Shown here piece by piece: positions 18,843-27,246 of a DNA stretch of 64,000 nucleotides. The notes below the pieces were generated by a model, which saw nothing but the letters and a program-made list of their open reading frames with translations, had not been told where the DNA came from and made no database searches. The number at the start of each line of letters is the position of its first letter. The stretch's first letter is position 1. The stretch spans positions 3,286,001-3,350,000 of the forward strand of contig NC_016887.1 of assembly GCF_000284035.1 (NCBI RefSeq), in the 5' to 3' direction. The DNA comes from Nocardia cyriacigeorgica GUH-2. GTDB lineage: Bacteria; Actinomycetota; Actinomycetes; Mycobacteriales; Mycobacteriaceae. Both the position numbers and the translations under genes were made by a program.

Positions 18843-19992
18843 GGTTGCTCCTCCCTGCTGTCGAACCGGCCGCCGGAGTCGGGCCGGTGTAGTTCGTCAC
18901 CGGGCAAGCACCGAAATTGTGCGGGCCCAGGTGGTGGTAGTAGTCAGCGCGCAAGCCTTGGAGGTGGGCGCGCAGCACCCGGTTCGGGTGGTCAATGCCG
19001 CGCCCGAACTCGGCCGGCGAGATCCGCGCCAACCCGTCGAGGGAGTCGAGCGCGGTCGGCACGGTGCCGGGGTCGATCGCCGCCAATGTGACGTGCAGCG
19101 CCGAGGCCGCCGCTCGCCGGTACCGGGGCGGCCCGTAGAGGATCACCGTGGCCGCCAACACTGCACGCTGGAACCCGTCGAGCAGATGCATACCGGCCGC
19201 AACCGTGTGCAGGGCATCGAGCAGGTCGCGGTGGGTGGTCGGGACGCCGAACAGGTGCGCGGCCGCGGTGCACACCAGCTCGTAGGCGCGGGCGTCGGGA
19301 AGCGGCATCGGCCGGCTGTGTTCGCGAGCGCGCACCAGTTCGGCGACCACGTCGCGGCCCAGTACGGCGCAGGCGCCCGGGTCGTCGACCAGGGCGCCGT
19401 AGCGCTGCGGTCCATAGACGCAGCCGCCGAAGCTGGCTACGGCCCGCAGTGCTTCCAGCGCGGTCTTGATCCGCCACGGGGTCGCCCCCGGTGGGCTGTC
19501 GGGGCAATAGATCGTTGCGAGCTGATGGGCCAGCCCTTCCAGGCCCTCACGCGGGCCTATCGGTGGGTCGGAAACCCCGGCCGGGGCGGGCCCGGCCAGC
19601 GGGTGGTGGGCCGCGTGGTGCAGGTCTGCGCCGAAACGGCCCGCGACCCGGGCCACATCCCGGCAGCTGACGGCGAACACGGTACTGTCGATGTCGGGGT
19701 GGGCATCCAGCAACGCCCGGGTGAACTTCTCGACCGGTGCCGTATCGCTCGGGTCGTCGACGACGGCAACCAGGTCCACATCCGACCCCAAGGCGTACCC
19801 GGACCGGCTGCGCCGTATCGCGGGTTCGCCGCGCGCCAGTGAACCGGACACACAGATGCTGACGTCGTCCCCGAGGCGGAGGCGGGCCTGCTCGCCCACG
19901 GTGCGCGCGTAGACGGCCAAGTGGCGGGTGACGCACTGGCGGGCGCGGCGTGGCGCGGTGGCGGTGTGGGAGAACCAATCCGGGGTGCTCAC
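18835..19992 (-). CDS. Nucleotidyltransferase-superfamily protein
   Basis: A 385-residue protein with an N-terminal nucleotidyltransferase (pol beta-like) signature: SGSLARGE (about 49-56) then GSDVDLVAVVDD with Asp71 and Asp73 as metal ligands. A long alpha-helical C-terminal part (about 150-360) follows, as in aminoglycoside or tRNA nucleotidyltransferases, but I see no close named family. It would transfer a nucleoside monophosphate to a small molecule, RNA or protein. It overlaps the dehydrogenase upstream by 4 bp. In this operon it most likely activates or modifies the small-molecule product or protects against it. Confidence 0.75.
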   Translation of the reverse strand: MSTPDWFSHTATAPRRARQCVTRHLAVYARTVGEQARLRLGDDVSICVSGSLARGEPAIRRSRSGYALGSDVDLVAVVDDPSDTAPVEKFTRALLDAHPDIDSTVFAVSCRDVARVAGRFGADLHHAAHHPLAGPAPAGVSDPPIGPREGLEGLAHQLATIYCPDSPPGATPWRIKTALEALRAVASFGGCVYGPQRYGALVDDPGACAVLGRDVVAELVRAREHSRPMPLPDARAYELVCTAAAHLFGVPTTHRDLLDALHTVAAGMHLLDGFQRAVLAATVILYGPPRYRRAAASALHVTLAAIDPGTVPTALDSLDGLARISPAEFGRGIDHPNRVLRAHLQGLRADYYHHLGPHNFGACPVTNYTGPTPAAGSTAGRSNRG

Positions 19993-20849
19993 GACCGAGC
20001 CCCGATCGCGTCGATGATGGCCGACATCTCCCGAGCACCGAGCCCGAGTTCCAGCGCGCGACTGAACTTCTCGGCGGTGGCGGTGATCAACGGTGCCGGG
20101 AGGTCACCGAGCGCGTCCGTAGCATGCCGGAGATCCTTTGCGAGGACACCCAGCGAGCAGTTCGTTAGGTCGTGCTCGCCGCTTAGCATCGCCGCCCCGT
20201 AGGCGGCGGCCACCGGAGCGGCCCACCCGTGGCGCGACCACACCGCCATCAGTTGGCCGGCGTCGAGGCCGAGCGCGGCTGCGGCGGTGTAGGTTTCCGC
20301 AAGCCCGGTCAGGATCACCGCCGCCAGCGCGTTGTTCAGCAACTTCACCGTCGCCGTCGATTCGGCATCGCCGATCCGGACGACCTCGGCGGCGATCACC
20401 CGCAGCAACGGGTCCGCTGCCGCGAGATCATCGGCCGCGCCGGCGGTGAATGCCACCATCGTCCCGTTCTCGGCACCGACACGGCTCCCGGTGACCGGCG
20501 CCAGTACCGGCCGCGCCCCCGCCGCTGCGGCTTCGTTCATCCAGCGCTGCGCGTAACCCGGTGACAGCGTGGATGATTCGATCACCACCGCCCCTGCTGC
20601 TACCGCGAGCGCGCCCTCGGGGCCGAACCACACCGCGGCGCCGGCGTTGTCGTCGTGGACGAACGACCACACCACCGACGCTTCCTCGGCTGCCTGCGCC
20701 GGTGAGGCGCACACGATGGCGGGTCCCTCGATCGCGGCGGTTGTGCGGTTGTAGCGGCGCAGCTCGAACCCGTGAGCGTCCAGGCGGGCTGCGACAGCGT
20801 TGGCCATGATTCCGGCGCCGAGAATCGCCACGGTGCGCGGTTCAGTCAT
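19989..20849 (-). CDS. NAD(P)-dependent dehydrogenase (6-PGDH/HIBADH/imine reductase-like)
   Basis: A 286-residue Rossmann enzyme. The start at 20849 is chosen because the dinucleotide motif AILGAGIMANAVA follows directly (GxGxM, but Ala instead of the usual Gly next). NRTTAA after strand 2 suggests NADP. ESSTLSPG and PVTGSRVGAENG match the substrate loop of beta-hydroxyacid dehydrogenases, and TVKLLNNAL holds the family lysine and paired asparagines. It would reduce or oxidise a hydroxyacid or imine. It overlaps the ferredoxin fusion gene by 8 bp and the nucleotidyltransferase gene by 4 bp. Confidence 0.83.
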   Translation of the reverse strand: MTEPRTVAILGAGIMANAVAARLDAHGFELRRYNRTTAAIEGPAIVCASPAQAAEEASVVWSFVHDDNAGAAVWFGPEGALAVAAGAVVIESSTLSPGYAQRWMNEAAAAGARPVLAPVTGSRVGAENGTMVAFTAGAADDLAAADPLLRVIAAEVVRIGDAESTATVKLLNNALAAVILTGLAETYTAAAALGLDAGQLMAVWSRHGWAAPVAAAYGAAMLSGEHDLTNCSLGVLAKDLRHATDALGDLPAPLITATAEKFSRALELGLGAREMSAIIDAIGARS

Positions 20850-21591
20850 CGCCGCCGTCCTTGCCGTAGAGCAGCCACACCATCGTCGGCTGCCACTCGC
20901 CACGGACGTCGAGCTGCGAGTACCTAGCGACCACGTCGACCGAGGCGATACAGGCGTCGACCTCACCGTGTGCGGCCGCGCGGGCGGCCAGCGGCTTGGC
21001 ATCAACCGACACCAGCCGCGCTCCCGGTGCGTACCGTGCGGCGAACACCCTGGTCGCCGGATGCGTAGCCACCGTCGCCACGGGAGCCTGACGGGGCAGG
21101 TCGCGCCGGACCGCTAGACACATCGGCTTGGTGGGGCTTTCCCAGCAGCGGTGCAGACGCAGCACACCGGTGTGTGTGAAGTGCTGATCTACCCAGGAAT
21201 CGGTGGTCCTGTCGCCGGCGTCCAACGCCAGATATCCGGCCGCCACCAATGCGAGCGCCTCCCCGGCGGTCGCGGCCGCCATCGCATCGGCAAACGAATC
21301 GACCAGCCGCACCACCGAGGTGTGCTTGCGGGCTTCGGCCTCGGCATCGGTTCCTGCCGGACCTAAGGTCACGATCGTCGCACCCAGCCAGAACCCCGCC
21401 GCTCCCCTCTCGCACACGGTGATCGCGTCGTTCGGGCAGCAGGCGGCCGCAGCGTGGGCCTGCTCGATGCTCACTGCGCCACCGTCCGCGGTGGCGATGC
21501 CGTCGACGAGATGGAGATGCTGTGCAGCGATCGGCACGCACACCCCGGTGCCCGCGCAGCGGTGGCGGTCGATGATCAATCTCGCGTCCAT
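20842..21591 (-). CDS. Ferredoxin fused to prephenate dehydratase-like domain
   Basis: A 249-residue fusion. Residues 1-62 are a small P450-type ferredoxin: Cys12 and Cys18 in RCAGTGVC and Cys52 in CCPNDAI fit a [3Fe-4S] cluster with one cysteine replaced. From about 72, VTLGPAGTDAEAEA begins a domain like the two-lobed catalytic/binding part of prephenate dehydratase, with ATVATHPATR and GEVDACIASVD later. It overlaps the P450 gene by 16 bp, so it is the natural electron donor. The second domain may bind a prephenate-like or aromatic acid and present it. I know of no described protein with this pairing. Confidence 0.75.
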   Translation of the reverse strand: MDARLIIDRHRCAGTGVCVPIAAQHLHLVDGIATADGGAVSIEQAHAAAACCPNDAITVCERGAAGFWLGATIVTLGPAGTDAEAEARKHTSVVRLVDSFADAMAAATAGEALALVAAGYLALDAGDRTTDSWVDQHFTHTGVLRLHRCWESPTKPMCLAVRRDLPRQAPVATVATHPATRVFAARYAPGARLVSVDAKPLAARAAAHGEVDACIASVDVVARYSQLDVRGEWQPTMVWLLYGKDGGDD

Positions 21592-22760
21592 GCAACGTCC
21601 AATCGTTCGAGGGACCTCACCACCCGGCCAGATCGCCAAGTCCCGGAATCAGCGGGATCGGCGAGCCGCAGCCCCGGCAGCCGGGTGATCAGAGCTTCCA
21701 GGGCTACCCGGATTTCCAGGCGCGCCAGGCCGGCGCCGACACAGAAGTGCGTGCCGTGGCCGAACGCCAGATGCGGCAGCCGCACCCCGCGGTCGAGCAC
21801 GAACGAGTCCGGGTTGTCGAAGACCTTCGGGTCGCGGCTCGCGGCATGGGTGACCGGTATGACCGCCTCACCAGCGCGCACCGACACCGGCCCGAGCTTC
21901 ACATCCGCCGTAGCCACGCGGGTGAATCCGCCACTAACGCCCGCCGGTACGAACCGCAGAAGTTCCTCCACTGCGGCGGGGATCAAGGCACGCTGCTCGA
22001 CAAGTTGACGATAGCGTCGTGGGTCGCGCAGCAGCGTAAACAACGCGCTGGACAGGAAAACCGACGCGGTGCCCCGTCCACCGATCAGACATGCGATCAC
22101 CAGGTTCAGCACCTCGGCGTCGGTTCGTTCCGATTGACCCAGCAGCCCGAACAAGCCGATTGGGTTCTGCGCGGCCATCTCTCGTGTCAGCTGCTCACAC
22201 TGCGCCCGCGCCGCCGCCAGCGTCTCCGGTGTCGCGTCGCGGGCACTGAGCGCCTCTCCCAACTGGAAGATTTCCCGGCGGAAGCACTCAGGGACGGCGA
22301 ACATGTCGCAGATCACCGCGGCAGCGAACGGTTCGGCGAATCCAGTAACGATGTCCGCCGGCTCACCACCGCCGACGAGGTCGTCGACAAGCCGGTGCGC
22401 CCGCATGGTCACCTGCGAGGCGATCGCAGCGGCCTGGCGCGGGGCAAACATCGGCGCGATCAACGTCCGCAACCGGGTATGCCGAGGCGGGTCGGTCGCC
22501 AGAATCGCCTCCGGAGGCAGCACTTCGGTCGACAGGCGCGCCACATGCGGCTGGTTCGCCTGCTCCCGGGAGAACCGGGGATCGGCCAGCACCATCCGCA
22601 CCAAAGCGTGATCGGTGACCAGCCAGCCCGTGGCACCGCTGGGCAACTGAACGAGGGTGACCGGCCCGCATTGGCGATACTCCGGCTCGAGGTCCACAGT
22701 TTGCTGGCGGCCGAACGGGTAGCGAAGCGGGCAGGATCGCATCGATTGGTCAGCATTCAC
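21576..22760 (-). CDS. Cytochrome P450 with atypical I-helix
   Basis: A 394-residue class I P450 of CYP105/107-like length. The heme loop FGHGTHFCVGAGLAR (Cys340) and the K-helix EELLR (Glu266, Arg269) are normal. The I-helix is ACLIGGRGTASV (about 223-234), where the conserved acid before the threonine is glycine (Gly230). Thr231 is retained. This changes the usual proton relay and may mean an unusual reaction. It starts 3 bp after the methyltransferase stop. The ferredoxin fusion just downstream should feed it electrons. Confidence 0.9.
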   Translation of the reverse strand: MNADQSMRSCPLRYPFGRQQTVDLEPEYRQCGPVTLVQLPSGATGWLVTDHALVRMVLADPRFSREQANQPHVARLSTEVLPPEAILATDPPRHTRLRTLIAPMFAPRQAAAIASQVTMRAHRLVDDLVGGGEPADIVTGFAEPFAAAVICDMFAVPECFRREIFQLGEALSARDATPETLAAARAQCEQLTREMAAQNPIGLFGLLGQSERTDAEVLNLVIACLIGGRGTASVFLSSALFTLLRDPRRYRQLVEQRALIPAAVEELLRFVPAGVSGGFTRVATADVKLGPVSVRAGEAVIPVTHAASRDPKVFDNPDSFVLDRGVRLPHLAFGHGTHFCVGAGLARLEIRVALEALITRLPGLRLADPADSGTWRSGRVVRSLERLDVAWTRD

Positions 22761-22763
22761 GGC

Positions 22764-23705
22764 TCAGCCTCCGATACGCGCAGACCTGAGAAACACTTGA
22801 CGTCTACCGCCCGTGCGGTTCCCGCGGGCGCTCATCAAGTTCTCGGATGCGCAGTGATCCGCCGGTGACCTCTTGACGGCGACGCCGCCGAGCATCAACC
22901 GTTCCTCCGGGAAACGCTCGCGCACGGGCGGTCCCATCGGCCACCAGTCCTCGAGCTCCACCAGCCCGGGCTCGATCAGCTCCAGGCCACCGAAGTAGGA
23001 ATTGATCTGTTCTCGGGTGCGATACCACCCCGAACCCAGCCCCATCTCCACGAACTGCCGTTGCAGTCGCACCGCTAGATCCGCCCGGTCAGAACCGTCA
23101 TTCGGGTTCCAGAAATGGGTGATGGCGACGTAGGAACCCGATGCCAGCGCATCGATGTACCGACGCATGATTCCGACAGGATCGAGGTCGTCGTCAACGT
23201 GATGCAAAATCCCGCACAGGATCAGCCCCAGAGGCCGCGCGAGATCGAGGTGGCGCGAGACTTCGTCGTGGGTGAGGAGCGTCTCCGGCCTGACCAGATC
23301 CGCGGACACGAAGTGCGTGCGATCGTTGGTCGCAAGTATTGCCTGCCCATGTGCGTTGCACAACGGGTCGTTATCCACATACACGACCGTCGCGCACGGG
23401 TTCTGCTCCTGCACGATTTCGTGGGTGTTGCCCACCGTCGGAAGGCCGGCGCCGATGTCGAGGAACTGGTCGATGCCGACTGTGCCCGCCAAGTAGCGGG
23501 CCACCCGATGCAACCAACGTCGGTTCATCTTCGACACATCACGCTGACGCGGTGCAACTCGCAGGATCTGTTCGAACGCAGAACGATCGACGTCGTAGTT
23601 ATCCTTTCCCCCAAGCGAATAGTCATAGACGCGAGCGATACTCGCACGGCGGGTATCAACGCCAACCGGCGCCCGCACGCCGGTCAGCGGCGAAGTCAAA
23701 TGCAT
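22764..23705 (-). CDS. SAM-dependent methyltransferase, DUF574 type
   Basis: A 313-residue protein with the hallmarks of the actinobacterial DUF574 (Methyltransf_19) family: ARVYDYSLGGKDNY, DR near 41, FLDIGAGLPTVGN as the SAM motif and YVDNDPL. These proteins are abundant in Streptomyces and Nocardia and are often next to regulators; few are characterised. It is the first gene of the minus-strand operon, facing the XRE/TPR regulator across 250 bp. Confidence 0.88.
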   Translation of the reverse strand: MHLTSPLTGVRAPVGVDTRRASIARVYDYSLGGKDNYDVDRSAFEQILRVAPRQRDVSKMNRRWLHRVARYLAGTVGIDQFLDIGAGLPTVGNTHEIVQEQNPCATVVYVDNDPLCNAHGQAILATNDRTHFVSADLVRPETLLTHDEVSRHLDLARPLGLILCGILHHVDDDLDPVGIMRRYIDALASGSYVAITHFWNPNDGSDRADLAVRLQRQFVEMGLGSGWYRTREQINSYFGGLELIEPGLVELEDWWPMGPPVRERFPEERLMLGGVAVKRSPADHCASENLMSARGNRTGGRRQVFLRSARIGG

Positions 23706-23902
23706 GTATTCCTCACTCGATCAACTCCACTCGTGGTCGACAGCGCGCCAGGCACTCCCGTACGCGCTTCTGCGCCTCGCCTCGGAGCGGAACCGCGTGT
23801 TGTCGACATGATCCGGAAGCGCCGTTCGATGGGAAGCCTGTTGTGCTGCGGATTCTTAGCTACGATTCTGTGGACGCGAGCTCGGCCACAGAAGCGCCGA
23901 AA

Positions 23903-23921
23903 ATGAATATGTTTTATTCAT
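23903..23921. promoter_or_regulatory. AT-rich inverted repeat, candidate operator
   Basis: ATGAATA and TATTCAT flank a 5-nt spacer in an otherwise GC-rich intergenic region, 35 bp before the XRE/TPR regulator start and upstream of the divergent operon. Position and symmetry fit autoregulation by the helix-turn-helix protein and control of both directions. Confidence 0.5.
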
Positions 23922-23955
23922 CCGAGGAATATGACCCGGCAAGGGGGAAGGGCCG

Positions 23956-25341
23956 ATGATCGCTGACCCGCACGTCCCGAATGACCGCTGCCCATGGTGT
24001 GGTGGGCGGCCCGGATCGACAATGCTGTGCATCAGGTGCCGAACCACCGACCAGGTCCCCGAACTACCTGACTACGCATGGTGGTCCGGAGACCTTCGCC
24101 ATGCTTTGGATGCTCGCGATATCGGTGCGGTGATCCGAGCCTTCCGGTCGAATCCATACCATCCGCGAGCGGTCTCGCAGCAGGACATGGCGCGGTGGCT
24201 GTCGATCACTCAGGGGTATCTCTCGCGCATCGAAACGGGCCGCGTGTCCGTGTCCAACCTCAACACCCTCATCAGTTACGCCCGCGCTCTTCGCATTCCA
24301 CCGGCACTGCTCTGGTTCGAGCTGCCCGCCTCACCAGACGAAAACGTCTCGGCGACGCGTTCACCGAGAAGACCCGCGCTACTCCCCGCCCCACTCGCGG
24401 ATCTGGTCTCGGCTCCCACCGACGACCAGTTGGCCGACACGATGCTCACCATCCTGAGCGCGTATTCCGCACGAGACCAGCTCGCCGGACCACACGATGT
24501 GATCGAGGTCGTCCGCCACGACTTCGCCTTTATCAATGCCCGGCTGGCTTCCGTGCGACCTCGCGGCCGCAACCGACTGCAGTACATCGCGGGCCGATAC
24601 GCCGAGTTCCTGAGCTGGCTCCATCAGGACTCCGGAGACCTCGACACCGCCGCCCATTGGTCCAGCACTGCGCTGACCCACGCCAAACAGGCCGATGACG
24701 TCCAGTTCAATGCATATGCCCTGATGCGCAGCTCCAACATCGCCACTGACGCCGGCAACCACACCGAGGCGAAACGATTCATCGATGCTGCGATAGCACA
24801 ATCCGCGGCGCTGACCCCGCGCCAACGGGCCGTCCTACTGCGCCAACGAGCCCATGTCTCAGCCCTCCGAGCCGCGAACTCGAACGGACGCGACGATATG
24901 CGTGAATGTATCGACGCACTGGCCCGTGCCGCTGAAGCCGCAGCCGAGCCCACGGCTGCACCCGATGATCTCGCCGGCTACTGCTCGCCCGAGTACGTCA
25001 CGATGGAAGCCGCGCACTGCTGGATCGAGCTCGGTCGACCTGAGCAGGCGCTCGCGGTATTGCAGCCGCGTCTGGCCGCATGGGGCACCGAAAGCCGACG
25101 CGACCTCGGCATGGGCCTGGCGCGCTTGTCCACCGCCTATGCCGGAGTAGGTTCGTGGGAGGAGACCCTGGAGGCGGCGAGCTACGCGGCTACCATCGTC
25201 GCCGACACCCGGTCGCACCGCACGCTTGCCCAGCTACGTACCACCGAGAACGTGCTTGTCGCGGCTGGCCAACCCGATACTGCGCGCGAGCTGGCCCACT
25301 GTGTCCGTACCGCGCAACGTGCACGTCCTTCGCATGAGTAG
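23956..25341 (+). CDS. Zinc-ribbon / XRE helix-turn-helix / TPR regulator
   Basis: A 461-residue regulator. Residues 12-28 hold CPWC...CIRC, a small zinc ribbon. Residues about 72-112 form a Cro/C1-type helix-turn-helix (SQQDMARWLSITQGYLSRIE). Residues 155-455 are a helical TPR-like array that probably senses a ligand or peptide. GGGGAAGGG precedes the ATG. It is followed 11 bp later by a creatininase gene and faces the nine-gene operon across a 250-bp region with an AT-rich inverted repeat, so it is the likely pathway regulator. Many actinobacterial regulators of this build respond to small molecules. Confidence 0.88.
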   Translation: MIADPHVPNDRCPWCGGRPGSTMLCIRCRTTDQVPELPDYAWWSGDLRHALDARDIGAVIRAFRSNPYHPRAVSQQDMARWLSITQGYLSRIETGRVSVSNLNTLISYARALRIPPALLWFELPASPDENVSATRSPRRPALLPAPLADLVSAPTDDQLADTMLTILSAYSARDQLAGPHDVIEVVRHDFAFINARLASVRPRGRNRLQYIAGRYAEFLSWLHQDSGDLDTAAHWSSTALTHAKQADDVQFNAYALMRSSNIATDAGNHTEAKRFIDAAIAQSAALTPRQRAVLLRQRAHVSALRAANSNGRDDMRECIDALARAAEAAAEPTAAPDDLAGYCSPEYVTMEAAHCWIELGRPEQALAVLQPRLAAWGTESRRDLGMGLARLSTAYAGVGSWEETLEAASYAATIVADTRSHRTLAQLRTTENVLVAAGQPDTARELAHCVRTAQRARPSHE

Positions 25342-25352
25342 GAGCCCTCCCA

Positions 25353-26063
25353 GTGGAGCTGATGACCACCGCGACCTCGACCGACATCGCTCGCGCCAAG
25401 CCGAGGATTGCGGTGTTGCCGGTCGGCAGCTTCGAACAGCACGGTGACCACCTCCCGCTCGCGACGGACACGATCATCGCCTGCCTGATTGCCCGCGCCC
25501 TCGCCGACGCCTATCCCCTTTTCCTCTTGCCGCCAGTGACCATTTCCTGCTCGCACGAGCACGAACAGTTCCCCGGCACCCTCAGCCTCAGCCACACGAC
25601 GCTCACCGCGGTGATCACCGACATACGCGCATCGCTCGCTCGTACCGGAATCACTGCGCTCGTCCTGATCAATGCCCACGGCGGAAACTACGTTCTCAAC
25701 AACATCGCTCAGGAAGCGAACATCACCGGCCGCCACGTCCTCATCTACCCAGGCCGTGACGATTGGAATCAAGCCCGGCAGGCGGCGGGGATGGAAACCG
25801 ACTCCCACGACGACATGCACGGCGGCGAACTCGAAACCTCGATCCTGCTCCACGCCGCGCCTGATCTGGTCCGGTCCTCCTTCCGTAACGCCGACCACCA
25901 CTCACCCGACCGGCAGCACCTGCATCTACTCGGCATGGGCGCGTACACCAGCAACGGCATCATCGGACGTCCCTCAGCAGCCACCGAGACCAAAGGGAAA
26001 GCGGCGCTCGACGCGCTCACCCGAGCATTCTCCGAATGCATCACGCTGTTGACCCACCCCTAG
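25353..26063 (+). CDS. Creatininase-family amidohydrolase
   Basis: A 236-residue enzyme with all family marks: LPVGSFEQHGDHLPLATDT (Glu28, His30 and Asp39 as metal ligands), LINAHGGN (metal His) and MHGGELETS (metal Glu). Relatives hydrolyse creatinine, formamidopyrimidines or, as MftE, cleave a peptide to release the mycofactocin core. The last option is notable beside a biosynthetic operon, but no mycofactocin genes are here. It lies 11 bp after the regulator, so the two are co-transcribed. Confidence 0.88.
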   Translation: MELMTTATSTDIARAKPRIAVLPVGSFEQHGDHLPLATDTIIACLIARALADAYPLFLLPPVTISCSHEHEQFPGTLSLSHTTLTAVITDIRASLARTGITALVLINAHGGNYVLNNIAQEANITGRHVLIYPGRDDWNQARQAAGMETDSHDDMHGGELETSILLHAAPDLVRSSFRNADHHSPDRQHLHLLGMGAYTSNGIIGRPSAATETKGKAALDALTRAFSECITLLTHP

Positions 26064-26471
26064 CTCGAACTGGCGTACGCCGCCCAAAGGAGACCAGCCG
26101 GAGAGCGCGATCATGTCGCGCGACTGAAGTCGGCGACTAGTCACGGGTCGCGATCCACTTGGTCTACGTCATTGGATGGATCCCGAAATTGGTGGCGACC
26201 TGGTGCAAGGTCACCCTCCTTCGTCGCGGCTGCGGGCGACCCGGCATCGTCACGGAACCCCTACGGGTAGGGCTTGGGCACGATGACATCGTGCCAGGCT
26301 CACCGCCGCAAGCAAGATCGATATCACCTATCCGTGCCGAAGCCCTATCACTGTCAACGAGGGCCGCGATAGGGAGTTGCCGCAGTCCGGTACGGCACTG
26401 TCGAGAAACGAGAACGCCAGCATGCACAGACCATGCGTGGTCAGGCTTGTTGCCCGTCCCGACACCACCGG
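26064..26471. other. Non-coding stretch at edge of accessory region
   Basis: About 400 bp between the convergent creatininase and AbiTii-like genes. No family-like frame, RNA or obvious att repeat of the tRNA-Leu end is seen. It is a candidate for the left junction of the accessory region. Confidence 0.4.
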
Positions 26472-27212
26472 CTAAACATGCGTTGCGGGTGGAGTCGCGG
26501 TGTGGTCAGGCACTCCCGTCTGGGTTTGGGAGGCATGTGTTCCTTGGCCGATGATACCCGCATTGGTGTCGACGTTCACGTTGTACTGCGAGCCGTTAAC
26601 GTGCACGTGTACCGCCGCATCAGCCTGTTTCCGGGATGGCAACTGGTGTAGGGGAACGTCCTTCGCCATGTCCATCACCATCTCGACAAGTGTTGTCCGA
26701 ACGATGCTCAGGACACCAAGTAGTGCTGTGGACGGGAGCTTGTAGTAGAGCTGGCTTATGCGTGGGTTGTCTTCGCTCCTTTGCTGATTCCACATCGATG
26801 CCACATATGCACAGTTCGGATGCTCGACCTTATGTTCGTCGCCGGCACCTGCCATGCCAGCGAGGTGCTCGATTGGCAGGAGGATAGGGAGCCGCTCCGG
26901 AATTAACCGCTCGCCCTCGGCAGGAATCATTGGCCGCGGAAGGGATTGGCCCAGAATCACTTCACCAAAGGGCGATATGGTGTCGGCGGCCAGCGGCAAT
27001 AGCAGCTTCCGATAGGCAGGTACCTCTGCGGTTTTCTGGTACCCCTTGAGCTCCTGCGCGGCCCACAATCTCAACTGCTTAGATCCCGTTACAGCTCCGA
27101 GCGCTAGGCAGGTACGCAAAAGACCTGCCAGAGGCTCGGCTTCGTCGAGGACTCGTTCACGGAGATCTCCAAGCAACTCTGCATCGGCCACCACAGCAAA
27201 CCAGCATGCCAC
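26472..27212 (-). CDS. AbiTii-domain protein (putative abortive infection)
   Basis: A 246-residue protein. The N-terminal ~60 residues match AbiTii: EPLAGLLRTCLALGAVTGS, LRLWAAQELKGY, then VPAYRKL. The middle is unassigned. The C-terminal third (LVEMVMDMAKDVPLHQLPS, then VHVHVNGSQYNVNVDTNAG and IIGQG) is shared with the next gene. AbiTii proteins are linked to phage resistance, though the mechanism is not well described. Two GTG codons near the N-terminus (about 27191-27194) may be the real start. Neighbouring IS, restriction and Mrr genes support a defence role. Confidence 0.75.
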   Translation of the reverse strand: MACWFAVVADAELLGDLRERVLDEAEPLAGLLRTCLALGAVTGSKQLRLWAAQELKGYQKTAEVPAYRKLLLPLAADTISPFGEVILGQSLPRPMIPAEGERLIPERLPILLPIEHLAGMAGAGDEHKVEHPNCAYVASMWNQQRSEDNPRISQLYYKLPSTALLGVLSIVRTTLVEMVMDMAKDVPLHQLPSRKQADAAVHVHVNGSQYNVNVDTNAGIIGQGTHASQTQTGVPDHTATPPATHV

Positions 27213-27246
27213 GGGCCGCCCATGGCTACCAACAGACGGGGATTGC

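Noticed and set aside
25353..26063. Mycofactocin-type MftE identity for the creatininase-family protein
   Set aside because: No precursor peptide, radical SAM or other mycofactocin gene is nearby, so only the family is assigned.
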